This document shows positions 21,385 through 32,165 of a stretch of 64,000 bases of DNA, in pieces. Position numbers and translations under genes: made by a program. This DNA comes from Ancylostoma caninum. Its lineage: Eukaryota > Nematoda > Chromadorea > Rhabditida > Ancylostomatidae. Under the pieces are notes generated by a model, which saw nothing but the letters and a program-made list of their open reading frames with translations, made no database searches and was not told where the DNA came from. The stretch covers positions 62,001-126,000 of the forward strand of contig JBAJFG010000205.1 in NCBI GenBank assembly GCA_037903475.1. Reading direction: 5' to 3'. Position 1 is the stretch's first letter. Each line of letters begins with the position of its first letter.

Positions 21385-22170
21385 GTCACGATTGGTTTTT
21401 GGCATACAACGAACGAAAGAAAACGGATGTTATATATTTTGATCTTAGTGAAGCTTTTGACTCTATTGGGCACCTCAGCCTTCCTTCCAAATTGGAAAGT
21501 GTTGGAGTAAGATGTAACTTTTTACAATGGTTCGAATCCTATCTCTCTGATAGGTCGTTTGTAGTCAAATTCGGTAGTGCTTTGTCCGTTTCTAGACCAG
21601 CGGACCTTGTGGAGCGCCTCATGACTGACTCAAGAATGAAAGTTGCTGTATACGCTGACGTCCGCCACTGCGTCGTACCCATCATAGAATACTGCAGTCC
21701 TGTTTGGAACCCTTCTTCTGAGAAAGAGATTGAAAAAATTGAAAAGATTCAGAGGACATTCACTAGGCTGCTTTATTACCGTGCCTACCCTGATCCTGAT
21801 TACTCCGATCTCTCCCCAACTATAAAACACGCCTAGAAAAGTTAGGTTTGAAATTGTTATTCTATAGAAGACTGCAGGCCGACCTTTTGCTTGGATTCAA
21901 GGTGCTACGTGGAGAGATACGTTGCAGACCTTCAAGATTTTGGATTTTCCGGCCCATAAGTTCTCGTAGGATGAGCTTTAATCTGACTGTTCACAGGTCT
22001 GATCTCACTTTCTGGCAACATTCATTCACCTGCCCGAGCTTCTTCTTTGCTGGATAAACTCCCTCCGACAATGCTTTGTCTCCAGCACTCATCAGCGCTT
22101 AGACGAGAGTTAAATCGCCACGATTTTTTACAGATTTTGGACATGGACTATGTGCTGTTACCTTAGTGAT
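21385..22170 (+). pseudogene. LINE ORF2 fragment with two internal deletions, copy 1
   Basis: Reads DVIYFDLSEAFDS, KLESVGVRCNFLQWFESYLS, then SVSRP joined directly to ADLVERL. Twenty residues present in copy 3 are missing here, including the GVHQG and SPILF parts of the RT. It then reads YAD followed by VRHC, encoded by the last 10 bp of a hAT MITE, then IEYCSPVWNP, IEKIQRTFTRLLYYRAYPDP and a LINE C-terminal region to about 22170. The frame stays open for 145 codons, but the catalytic YADD is lost. Confidence 0.85.
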
Positions 22171-24150
22171 TATGCGGAAATGTTCGATTTTGGCTGCTAA
22201 CGAATGATCCTTCATTCTGTATCCTACTGGGTCTGTGCTTTCATACCTGTTCCTCCCATCTTTGACAAGTGTTTTCGCTTTACTAACTTTTGTTCTACTT
22301 TGATCTTTTACTCAATGACTGTTGGCGTGTAAGGTAGTGTAGTCACATGATTAACGAAAGGCAAAAAGGATTTTCTGGAAATGGAAATGCTCCACCGCTG
22401 CAGATTTTACTACACCACAGCGTATGTGGCTACCTGTCAGGCTCGGTGCAACTAGATCAGTGCTTAGTGCTGTCCTAGTAATGCTATCGCAATCAATTAT
22501 CTGCTCGAAGTAAAGCGTAACATCGCTTCGCATGATTCCATCTTAACTAAGAGATTCCGGGACGGCGAACGCAGGCCGAACAGGTTTCAACAGCAGTTAC
22601 ACTGCAAGGTGAAAGCTTATTTTGTCGCCTCACGAGCTGCGTTCGCCCCTAGAAGGCTGTGTTTCGGGGGCGATGAACTGGCTTGCATGTCTCAAATCTA
22701 GGATCGCAGCTCAATCTGGGCACAGGGCTTTGTTCGTAGTGCAGACTTGAGTAAGTGGATGCTTACGCAAGCCCATCCAAAAATAATAATTATTGCACTG
22801 GGCCACGGTTTTACCCGGGCCTCAGCCAGCCTGATGAGTCTCACTGGGCTCCCCTTGTCTCCTCCGGAGCGGAGACACGATTAAACTTTGATGGTCAACC
22901 AGCGGCTTATATACACCTCCCAGGGGGCGTGTCGCCACGTGGCAAGAGGCAGACAGAACGCAGGTTGAATTGCACCACAGTTCATCGGGCAAAAAAACGC
23001 AGCCGAAACACGGGGCTTGCTGCTCTTAGCAGACGGAATGCAGCAGTTCTTCCTCTTGCAGCAATGTCTGCCTTCCATTTCTTGGGTGTGTGGCTTGCCA
23101 GGTTGTGCTGCGTTTGCCTTATCCAGTTATCTGAGAAGGTAAGTCTTGCCCTGGATTGTTAGGGGTAGGGAATACCTAACATCCGAAAATCCAGGGTGAG
23201 ATTTTCTACGCATGCCATACGCTGGTGGAAAGTGGCGTTATCCCTAGCGCCATTTACCTACCACCGACGGAATTCATGTGTTTACGAACTCTTCAATTTC
23301 GCATCATATTAAATCGGAAATAATACACTGGTAAAGTAAGCCTAAGCCTGATCATGACACATGCGCTGTTGGTTAATTTTACCCACAGTGGTTGAGGCTA
23401 CGGTTAAATACGTCCGGAAGATCCTTGCCATACCACTACCAAACACAACTTTGCCGTGACTGTTTTCATAAGTGAGCACCCCTGCTGGTGTAGTAAATAA
23501 ATAAATAAATAAATAAGAAGTTGACAGAGACAGCACAAACTGGTGCATCGGCCAACTTGTGAACTCGTCCGGCTTTTGTTCACACAAAAAAATTGATTCG
23601 TACTACATCAATCAATTTGTACATACACAAACACATTAATTCCATCCTCTTTACTTCATCCAACTTCATCGTTCAAAGGTATGATCAACAAATACCGCTA
23701 TTGTACGCAAGACAATCGATTGCGGGAAACGCACAATTCTATCCGCACATAAAGCAAGTCGAAAGAGTATAAGTACAGTAAAGACTCCTTTTGGAGTAGC
23801 GAAGCGCATGCAAAAAGGTACGACAATTATCGAAGTGTTCTCGCTTTCACAGACATAATTTTTGCACACAGTTTCTTCCCTTTCTCTCTTCTATCGCTAC
23901 CTTTTCATTTTTTTGTGGCATTTGTTGTTGTTCACTTCAACAACAATCAACACAACTCCAAACATCACCTACGCCAACACATCAAGGTAGTATACACTTG
24001 CCAGCGCACTCCAATACAACAAGGTCATAGTGCTCATTTAGACCCACACCCGGCTGAGCCAAAGTCAAGCACGCATACATTGACTCCGCATCAAGCTGAT
24101 CAAAGTAGGTAGTTACGTCAATAAACCTAGTAGACCTCAAACTCTGTAGA
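22171..24150. other. Unassigned inner part of unit 1
   Basis: Includes a segment (about 22990-23140) that is related, in opposite orientation, to 41935-42215, and an (AAAT)n run at 23494-23516. The stretch from about 23650 to 24170, just before the gag-like ORF, could be part of an LTR and leader, but no LTR boundary pair can be shown. Confidence 0.4.
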
Positions 24151-24172
24151 ACTCACACTCGTTGTCACCTAA

Positions 24173-24630
24173 ATGGCCCCGACACTAAAATCGCTTTTAA
24201 GGCTCACCAGAATGGGGAAAATGTTAGAAGTACAGGTAGAAGACAAAGACGCTCCTAGTTTTGGAAGTACCCATTCTGCAAAGTGGAGAAGAAACAATCG
24301 AGCAATCGAAGTTGAAAAGGGTAGTATTCACCGAGCGCCCAACCAACCTCACCCGAGAATTGGCCACTCTGCACTCATTATCTGAAGCATTTGACCAAAC
24401 GTTCGAAGCGCTTACAGCAGAACAGCAGCAAAGCGAGCAAGCATCGCATGATGAGTACTTAAAAGCAGCATGGGATCTAGAGACAAAAGTAAAAACAGTC
24501 CAGGAAAGGCTGCGAGAGAAGGTAGCAAAGATCAACGTGCGAATCGAATGCCTCGTAGGCTTCCAGCAGCAGAGTGAAAGAGAGTTGCTCGCAGAGTTTG
24601 AAAGGTGCAAATCAGCGGGCCCTCAACGCT
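24173..24630 (+). pseudogene. BEL/Pao-like gag N-terminus, copy 1
   Basis: Starts MAPTLKSLLRLTRMGKMLE and, after a one-base frame change near 24260, continues as LEVPILQSGEE, RELATLHSLSEAFDQTFE, DEYLKAAWDLETKVKTV and ELLAEFERCKSAG. The charged, helical N-terminal region resembles gag of nematode BEL/Pao LTR retrotransposons. It stops abruptly at about 24617-24630 where the SL/LINE module of unit 2 begins. Family assignment rests on general resemblance only. Confidence 0.5.
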
Positions 24631-24848
24631 CACTCCTTTTGAATCATGCCCACTTCTTCTGTATCATGCCCAACTTATTCTTTTCGTGAAAGAAAACAGT
24701 TACTGCTGTTTGGTGATCTTGTGATCTCGCTATGATGATTCTCTTTGCATTTTTCATACGTGTTCGTCTATATCGTCGTGCATTTTGTCGGTTTACATTG
24801 TTTGTTAGTTGTTGGTGTCTTTAATGTTTACTATTTAGTAAAAATAAA

Positions 24849-24960
24849 GGTTTAGTTACCCAAGTTTGAGGTTTTTTGCGGTTGGGTTAACCCCCGAGTC
24901 GTGCCGGTCGTTCGTTTTATTTTTGCTTTCTTTGTGCTGGCTTTGGTCGGAAATCCTTAG
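24849..24960 (+). ncRNA. SL1-like RNA gene, copy 2
   Basis: The leader 24849-24870 is identical to that of copy 1, with the same A7G change and GT donor. The Sm-like ATTTTTG is at 24919-24925, again +71. The body differs from copy 1 at several positions (for example CCCCCGAG against CCCCCCTG). Confidence 0.65.
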
Positions 24961-25002
24961 GTCTCAGGTGGGAGGAAAAGGGTTAGTTTTTTTCTTAGTT
25001 TC

Positions 25003-25880
25003 ACAACGCAACTATTGGAGTGTTGTCACGATTGGTTTTTGGCATACAACGAACGAAAGAAAACGGATGCTATATATTTTGATCTTAGTGAAGCTTTTGA
25101 CTCTATTGGACACCTCAGCCTTCCTTCCAAATTGGAAAGTGTTGGAGTAAGATGTAACTTTTTACAATGGTTCGAATCCTATCTCTCTGATAGGTCGTTT
25201 GTAGTCAAATTCGGTAGTGCTTTGTCCGTTTCTAGACCAGCGGACCTTGTGGAGCGCCTCATGACTGACTCAAGAATGAAAGTTGCTGTATACGCTGACG
25301 TCCGCCACTGCGTCGTACCCATCATAGAATACTGCAGTCCTGTTTGGAACCCTTCTTCTGAGAAAGAGATTGAAAAAATTGAAAAGATTCAGAGGACATT
25401 CACTAGGCTGCTTTATTACCGTGCCTACCCTGATCCTGATTACTCCGATCTCTCCCCAACTATAAAACACGCCTAGAAAAGTTAGGTTTGAAATTGTTAT
25501 TCTATAGAAGACTGCAGGCCGACCTTTTGCTTGGATTCAAGGTGCTACGTGGAGAGATACGTTGCAGACCTTCAAGATTTTGGATTTTCCGGCCCATAAG
25601 TTCTCGTAGGATGAGCTTTAATCTGACTGTTCACAGGTCTGATCTCACTTTCTGGCAACATTCATTCACCTGCCCGAGCTTCTTCTTTGCTGGATAAACT
25701 CCCTCCGACAATGCTTTGTCTCCAGCACTCATCAGCGCTTAGACGAGAGTTAAATCGCCACGATTTTTTACAGATTTTGGACATGGACTATGTGCTGTTA
25801 CCTTAGTGATTATGCGGAAATGTTCGATTTTGGCTGCTAACGAATGATCCTTCATTCTGTATCCTACTGGGTCTGTGCTT
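25003..25880 (+). pseudogene. LINE ORF2 fragment with two internal deletions, copy 2
   Basis: Begins right after a TTTTTTTCTTAG stretch with TTQLLECCHDWFLAYNE, then DAIYFDLSEAFDS and the same sequence as copy 1, including both deletions and the MITE-derived VRHC. The open frame is 153 codons (25015-25476) and is followed by the LINE C-terminal region and 3' part. Confidence 0.85.
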
Positions 25881-27812
25881 TCATACCTGTTCCTCCCATC
25901 TTTGACAAGTGTTTTCGCTTTACTAACTTTTGTTCTACTTTGATCTTTTACTCAATGACTGTTGGCGTGTAAGGTAGTGTAGTCACATGATTAACGAAAG
26001 GCAAAAAGGATTTTCTGGAAATGGAAATGCTCCACCGCTGCAGATTTTACTACACCACAGCGTATGTGGCTACCTGTCAGGCTCGGTGCAACTAGATCAG
26101 TGCTTAGTGCTGTCCTAGTAATGCTATCGCAATCAATTATCTGCTCGAAGTAAAGCGTAACATCGCTTCGCATGATTCCATCTTAACTAAGAGATTCCGG
26201 GACGGCGAACGCAGGCCGAACAGGTTTCAACAGCAGTTACACTGCAAGGTGAAAGCTTATTTTGTCGCCTCACGAGCTGCGTTCGCCCCTAGAAGGCTGT
26301 GTTTCGGGGGCGATGAACTGGCTTGCATGTCTCAAATCTAGGATCGCAGCTCAATCTGGGCACAGGGCTTTGTTCGTAGTGCAGACTTGAGTAAGTGGAT
26401 GCTTACGCAAGCCCATCCAAAAATAATAATTATTGCACTGGGCCACGGTTTTACCCGGGCCTCAGCCAGCCTGATGAGTCTCACTGGGCTCCCCTTGTCT
26501 CCTCCGGAGCGGAGACACGATTAAACTTTGATGGTCAACCAGCGGCTTATATACACCTCCCAGGGGGCGTGTCGCCACGTGGCAAGAGGCAGACAGAACG
26601 CAGGTTGAATTGCACCACAGTTCATCGGGCAAAAAAACGCAGCCGAAACACGGGGCTTGCTGCTCTTAGCAGACGGAATGCAGCAGTTCTTCCTCTTGCA
26701 GCAATGTCTGCCTTCCATTTCTTGGGTGTGTGGCTTGCCAGGTTGTGCTGCGTTTGCCTTATCCAGTTATCTGAGAAGGTAAGTCTTGCCCTGGATTGTT
26801 AGGGGTAGGGAATACCTAACATCCGAAAATCCAGGGTGAGATTTTCTACGCATGCCATACGCTGGTGGAAAGTGGCGTTATCCCTAGCGCCATTTACCTA
26901 CCACCGACGGAATTCATGTGTTTACGAACTCTTCAATTTCGCATCATATTAAATCGGAAATAATACACTGGTAAAGTAAGCCTAAGCCTGATCATGACAC
27001 ATGCGCTGTTGGTTAATTTTACCCACAGTGGTTGAGGCTACGGTTAAATACGTCCGGAAGATCCTTGCCATACCACTACCAAACACAACTTTGCCGTGAC
27101 TGTTTTCATAAGTGAGCACCCCTGCTGGTGTAGTAAATAAATAAATAAATAAATAAGAAGTTGACAGAGACAGCACAAACTGGTGCATCGGCCAACTTGT
27201 GAACTCGTCCGGCTTTTGTTCACACAAAAAAATTGATTCGTACTACATCAATCAATTTGTACATACACAAACACATTAATTCCATCCTCTTTACTTCATC
27301 CAACTTCATCGTTCAAAGGTATGATCAACAAATACCGCTATTGTACGCAAGACAATCGATTGCGGGAAACGCACAATTCTATCCGCACATAAAGCAAGTC
27401 GAAAGAGTATAAGTACAGTAAAGACTCCTTTTGGAGTAGCGAAGCGCATGCAAAAAGGTACGACAATTATCGAAGTGTTCTCGCTTTCACAGACATAATT
27501 TTTGCACACAGTTTCTTCCCTTTCTCTCTTCTATCGCTACCTTTTCATTTTTTTGTGGCATTTGTTGTTGTTCACTTCAACAACAATCAACACAACTCCA
27601 AACATCACCTACGCCAACACATCAAGGTAGTATACACTTGCCAGCGCACTCCAATACAACAAGGTCATAGTGCTCATTTAGACCCACACCCGGCTGAGCC
27701 AAAGTCAAGCACGCATACATTGACTCCGCATCAAGCTGATCAAAGTAGGTAGTTACGTCAATAAACCTAGTAGACCTCAAACTCTGTAGAACTCACACTC
27801 GTTGTCACCTAA

Positions 27813-28270
27813 ATGGCCCCGACACTAAAATCGCTTTTAAGGCTCACCAGAATGGGGAAAATGTTAGAAGTACAGGTAGAAGACAAAGACGCTCCTAGTT
27901 TTGGAAGTACCCATTCTGCAAAGTGGAGAAGAAACAATCGAGCAATCGAAGTTGAAAAGGGTAGTATTCACCGAGCGCCCAACCAACCTCACCCGAGAAT
28001 TGGCCACTCTGCACTCATTATCTGAAGCATTTGACCAAACGTTCGAAGCGCTTACAGCAGAACAGCAGCAAAGCGAGCAAGCATCGCATGATGAGTACTT
28101 AAAAGCAGCATGGGATCTAGAGACAAAAGTAAAAACAGTCCAGGAAAGGCTGCGAGAGAAGGTAGCAAAGATCAACGTGCGAATCGAATGCCTCGTAGGC
28201 TTCCAGCAGCAGAGTGAAAGAGAGTTGCTCGCAGAGTTTGAAAGGTGCAAATCAGCGGGCCCTCAACGCT
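27813..28270 (+). pseudogene. BEL/Pao-like gag N-terminus, copy 2
   Basis: Appears identical to 24173-24630, including the frame change and the abrupt 3' junction with the next SL/LINE module. Confidence 0.5.
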
Positions 28271-28488
28271 CACTCCTTTTGAATCATGCCCACTTCTTCT
28301 GTATCATGCCCAACTTATTCTTTTCGTGAAAGAAAACAGTTACTGCTGTTTGGTGATCTTGTGATCTCGCTATGATGATTCTCTTTGCATTTTTCATACG
28401 TGTTCGTCTATATCGTCGTGCATTTTGTCGGTTTACATTGTTTGTTAGTTGTTGGTGTCTTTAATGTTTACTATTTAGTAAAAATAAA

Positions 28489-28600
28489 GGTTTAGTTACC
28501 CAAGTTTGAGGTTTTTTGCGGTTGGGTTAACCCCCGAGTCGTGCCGGTCGTTCGTTTTATTTTTGCTTTCTTTGTGCTGGCTTTGGTCGGAAATCCTTAG
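28489..28600 (+). ncRNA. SL1-like RNA gene, copy 3
   Basis: The leader 28489-28510 has the same A7G change, and the body is identical to copy 2, with ATTTTTG at 28559-28565. Confidence 0.65.
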
Positions 28601-28642
28601 GTCTCAGGTGGGAGGAAAAGGGTTAGTTTTTTTCTTAGTTTC

Positions 28643-29023
28643 ACAACGCAACTATTGGAGTGTTGTCACGATTGGTTTTTGGCATACAACGAACGAAAGA
28701 AAACGGATGCTATATATTTTGATCTTAGTGAAGCTTTTGACTCTATTGGACACCTCAGCCTTCCTTCCAAATTGGAAAGTGTTGGAGTAAGATGTAACTT
28801 TTTACAATGGTTCGAATCCTATCTCTCTGATAGGTCGTTTGTAGTCAAATTCGGTAATGCTTTGTCCGTTTCTAGACCATCACTATCGGGAGTACATCAG
28901 GGTAGAGCTCTTTCACCGATCCTTTTCATTGTCTACACAGCGGACCTTGTGGAGCGCCTCATGACTGACTCAAGAATGAAAGTTGCTGCATACGCTGACG
29001 ATTTCAAAGTATACGCCCCTTAA
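28643..29023 (+). pseudogene. LINE RT fragment, least-deleted copy
   Basis: Reads TTQLLECCHDW, DAIYFDLSEAFDS, RPSLSGVHQGRALSPILF (RT motif B region) and AAYADDFKVYAP (catalytic YADD), then a stop at 29021-29023. This is the ancestral form from which copies 1 and 2 can be derived. The LINE is degraded further on and is interrupted by a MITE at 29337. Confidence 0.85.
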
Positions 29024-29336
29024 AATGAGCCAGATAGAGTCGCTGTTCAAGGTGTCAAGAATCAATCGTCAAGATGCAATCGTGAGCCAATAAATGGGGA
29101 ATAAAAATGAATATGTCTAAAAGTCATCTGCTCTTTCTAGGACCAGGAAACGATGTTATCCAGCAAGCGTGTTATACTCTTGACTATAAAGACTATAATC
29201 AATGCATCTCTTAGATTCGGAAACCATATTAACTGAGTTACTACATCAGCTGCGAATTCACTTTTCGCCCTTATTCGACACATCCATACGAAAGATCCGG
29301 CTATTCTAGTTCGTTTATATAAAGCTTACGTCGTAC

Positions 29337-29599
29337 CAGTGGCGGACGCAGGGAGGCCCCCCCCCCGGAATGGGTTCGCAAATTTTTGAAATTACTTTAC
29401 AATACATGTAAAAATCTTGTATTAGTTTATTTTTACTTGTTTATTTTTATTATTGTTTTGATAATTTTTTATTGGTTATTTAATATTATAATTAATACTT
29501 TTATTAATTTTATTTTCCGTCTGGGTCCCCAAAACGGCGGAGACCCGACTTTTTTCCCACGCCCCCCCCCCTCCCGCCCACTTTCTGCGTCCGCCACTG
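29337..29599. mobile_element. hAT-type MITE with 8 bp target duplication
   Basis: TIRs CAGTGGCGGACGCAG (29337-29351) and the exact complement (29585-29599). The 8 bp CGTCGTAC is duplicated at 29329-29336 and 29600-29607, as expected for hAT. Runs of C lie inside both ends and the core is very AT-rich. Its target was the LINE coding sequence read as VVP in the other copies. Confidence 0.93.
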
Positions 29600-29610
29600 C
29601 GTCGTACCCA

Positions 29611-29735
29611 TCCTAGAATGTAGGTCGTTCGTTTTCTTTTTTTGCCTCCTTTATGCTGCCTTTGGTCGGAAATCCTGAAGACCCACGTGGCAGGAAATGG
29701 GATAGTTTTTTTTCTTAGTTTTCACATAAGAGGTT
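29611..29735 (+). repeat. Fourth, partial copy of the SL RNA/LINE module
   Basis: Matches the 3' half of the SL1-like RNA region (GTCGTTCGTTTT..., TTTGGTCGGAAATCCT, CAGGAAA, TTTTTTTTCTTAGTTT) but lacks the leader. It then joins GTTGATAGAGACAGCACAA, a sequence also found inside the units at 23520 and 27160. Confidence 0.75.
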
Positions 29736-29739
29736 GATA

Positions 29740-30540
29740 GAGACAGCACAAGGTCCTTCCTTCATCGGTCAACCCTCATTCTGGTGTTCACCCCCCACGA
29801 GTAGGCCAAACCGGACCCGTTCTCCATCGGCAGAGCTGTCCTAGCGTTTTTGTACGACTTTCGGGCCTCGGTACACGAGCACCCATACCCTTTGTAAATC
29901 TCGAGAGTAGTGGTAAAGGCTTAGGAGGTATTCAAAGACCGTCTCTCAAACCCGTGAGCCACAACACTTTTGAGCCATCTGAGCTCACAATAAATAATAA
30001 TCCCTTGCGAAAGCGCCGCCTCGCGGCGCTTTCTCTCGTACTGTGTTTCGCGCGGATGACAATGATTTTCTGCGAATCTGAGCACTCCAAACTTTCTGAG
30101 AGGGGGAGGGGGAGGGGGGGGGGGGAGGGAGAATTTAAGAAGGATTCCCTACGAATGTCAAATGAGAATGGAATGAAAGGCCTTTTTTTATTGACGCAAG
30201 GCTTTGAAGCAATTTCTCGCGAACTCTTTTCCCTCAGGCTTCACCGACTTTATAGCTTTAATGCAGCGCGAGTGATGCTTATATTATCCAGTGAAACGAA
30301 TATGTGGGAAAATCCACGATATGATGAGTGCTAATTGCTCTCGAATCTTCAATTCTATCTTCAATCCACGTGACGATGGGGGGGGGGGGGTTGAGCTTTA
30401 TTATAGTAGTGCGGTGTGGGTGGAAGAAAGCTACCACCAATTAGAGGAATCGCTGGAGATCAAGTATTGAAGAGTACTTGGTATCGTCGAAAACTGCACA
30501 CTCGATTTTGACTCTGCAACTTATCTGTGACCACATGTCG
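29740..30540. other. Repeat-rich, no gene seen
   Basis: Contains a G-run region (30102-30127), a second G-run at 30378-30391 after CACGTGACGATG, and a CGCCGCCTCGCGGCGC palindrome near 30014. These belong to MITE-like repeats also seen near 32.7, 33.3 and 41.4 kb. Confidence 0.5.
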
Positions 30541-30548
30541 TGTGATTG

Positions 30549-30900
30549 CTAACAAAGAGCAGTTGGTGTTCTTACAGCTCCAGGCGTCGATTGTGACGGC
30601 AATACGATTTTAACCTCGAACATCTTCTGATGGTCCTCATCGATCGTTTGAATCTCTTCCTTCATTATACCTAAGAGTGTTTTTGTGTTGGAGGCACAAT
30701 TCAGAGCTGGAGTGCACTTCTTCAGACTTTTGAATGAAGTAAATGACAAAGGCAGCGATGCCTTGGCTATCAGCTGCGCGAATTTCCTGTCAGTGGCCTT
30801 TTTTGTGCTCTGATAAGTTTTCTTTTGGAGGGTTCATCCAATCTCAATTGAGAACTTCCACCTTCTTCTTTTTCCCTTGCATTTTTCTTCCGTTTTTTCG
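30549..30900 (-). pseudogene. hAT transposase relic
   Basis: Minus-strand pieces read ATDRKFAQLIAKASLPL (in a different frame upstream) and NTKTLLGIMKEEIQTIDEDH. These align with DRKLVTFIAKSAVPL and PKTLLSLMKAEVESIDETN of the intact hAT transposase at 57929. Divergence is high, so this is a different hAT family. Only this N-terminal to middle part remains. Confidence 0.7.
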
Positions 30901-31017
30901 GCTACTCCTGTAGAAGAAGAACTCGTACTCGTTTTAAGCGGACGCTAGAACTCGGGAAAGGTAGATGCAACTTGAGAGCAAATTTATCTTCCAAATTTCA
31001 CTATCATATTGGACTGC

Positions 31018-31085
31018 GGCAGTGGCGGACGTAGAAAGTGGGCGGGAAGAGGGGGGGGGGGGGGCTTGGGAAAAAAACTGCGGTT
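31018..31085. mobile_element. One end of a hAT-type MITE, same family as 29337-29599
   Basis: CAGTGGCGGACGTAGAAAGTGGGCGGGA followed by a G-run of about 14 and GGGAAAAAA matches the inverted right end of the MITE at 29337-29599. The other end was not found nearby. Confidence 0.75.
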
Positions 31086-31484
31086 CATGCCACCCTAGGG
31101 TCGCAACAGGTTGCGAAGTCCATTGCGGCTCTACTACAGCAACACAACTATCAAAAACACTATAATAAAAAGACCACAGAAAACACATAATTCTAGCTAT
31201 CCTGCTCAACTACTGCTCACAGGCGGAAGGAGATCGATTGCGTTGAGGTCCCTCTACTTTTTGTCCACTGATATGGTGTGCCCGAAATTAAGAGTAACTG
31301 AATAGTACCCAACTTTTGAAGTTCAATCTTAAAGTACGCGAAGTCAGCGGTTGAAGCCAACGGGCGCAGCCAAGTTCTAAACGGCTGCCTTTTCGTGAAC
31401 ATTTCGCCTACGAATGTTCGCGGTAGCACCTACGCCGCTCTGTTGAAATATAACGCGTTGCCAAGTCTCAGACAAAAGTCCGAT

Positions 31485-31680
31485 CAAGCGGGACGCGAAA
31501 TAGCTGCGAGCGGGCGGTGGCAATGTCGCGTCCCACTCGCACGGTTGTCGCAACCCGCTAGCACGGTATTACGGCCACGACAACCGTGCGAGCGGGCTGC
31601 GACAACCAAGCGAGCGGGTCGCGACATGGCTACCGCCCCCTCTACCGGGGCCCGCTCGCACGGCACTTTCGTCTGAGGTG
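31485..31680. repeat. GC-rich palindromic repeat
   Basis: Blocks such as CTCGCACGGTTGTCGCA and TGCGACAACC...GACAACCGTGCGAG alternate in both orientations, giving several possible hairpins. No coding evidence. Confidence 0.7.
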
Positions 31681-31924
31681 TCACTGATGCCGGCACTCAT
31701 GACTAGGGTTCTGCGACTGTGACTGAAATGAGTGTTCCTTCGAAGAGGATTATTGATCAAGAAAGCTCAACTATGGTTGCTTATGGACTGAAGGACGTTC
31801 ACTAGGTTGAGCTCAGTCTACTCGTTAACGGACCAGTTTTACATTAAACGAAAGGTGACTGCGCAACATTTGATCAGGTACTCATAGTTACTATGCTACT
31901 TACTATTTATGCTCAACTTTCGGA

Positions 31925-32165
31925 GAAGTTAATCATCCGAGTGATTACTCTTCGAATATTCGATGATAGGATATTTTGACCTTTCGAACGATTCGAATAT
32001 CCGTATATTCGAACTTTTTGACTTTGCGAAGAATTCGAATATTCGAATAATCGAATTTCGGCATTTTCCGGATTATTCGTGAAGTGGAGTGGCGAAGATT
32101 TCGAATTATTCGAATATTCGTTTGAAAATATTTGCTCGAATACCAATGTAGATATAATATACACA
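31925..32165. repeat. TTCGAATA-rich block
   Basis: Irregular repeats of ATTCGAATA and variants. Similar motifs make the subterminal arrays of the hAT element and the 61-62 kb units. Confidence 0.8.

Larger units (their letters stand above)
20991..24631 (+). repeat. Tandem duplication, unit 1
   Basis: First of two 3640 bp units, followed by a partial third. From about 21471 on it appears identical to unit 2; the first ~480 bp differ from units 2 and 3 at a dozen or more positions. Contents: SL1-like RNA gene, deleted LINE RT fragment, LINE 3' region, unassigned sequence, (AAAT)n, and a BEL/Pao-like gag fragment. Confidence 0.93.
24632..28271 (+). repeat. Tandem duplication, unit 2
   Basis: Same contents and order as unit 1. 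Its first ~480 bp match unit 3 rather than unit 1 (for example A at 25110 and 28750 versus G at 21470). Downstream it matches unit 1 rather than unit 3 (G at 25217 and 21577 versus A at 28857, plus both deletions). It is therefore a chimera. Confidence 0.93.
28272..29033 (+). repeat. Partial third copy of the SL/LINE module
   Basis: Matches the first ~580 bp of unit 2 exactly as far as I can see, then diverges at 28857 and keeps the RT sequence deleted in the other copies. Confidence 0.9.

Noticed and set aside
21524..21534. GGTTCGAATCC as a tRNA B-box
   Set aside because: It lies inside LINE RT coding sequence (QWFESY) in all three copies and has no A-box or cloverleaf.
23650..28270. Units as LTRs of a single BEL/Pao element
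   Set aside because: The repeated 3640 bp segment contains LINE and SL RNA sequence and shows a recombination pattern; no pol or matching LTR pair with short terminal repeats is visible.
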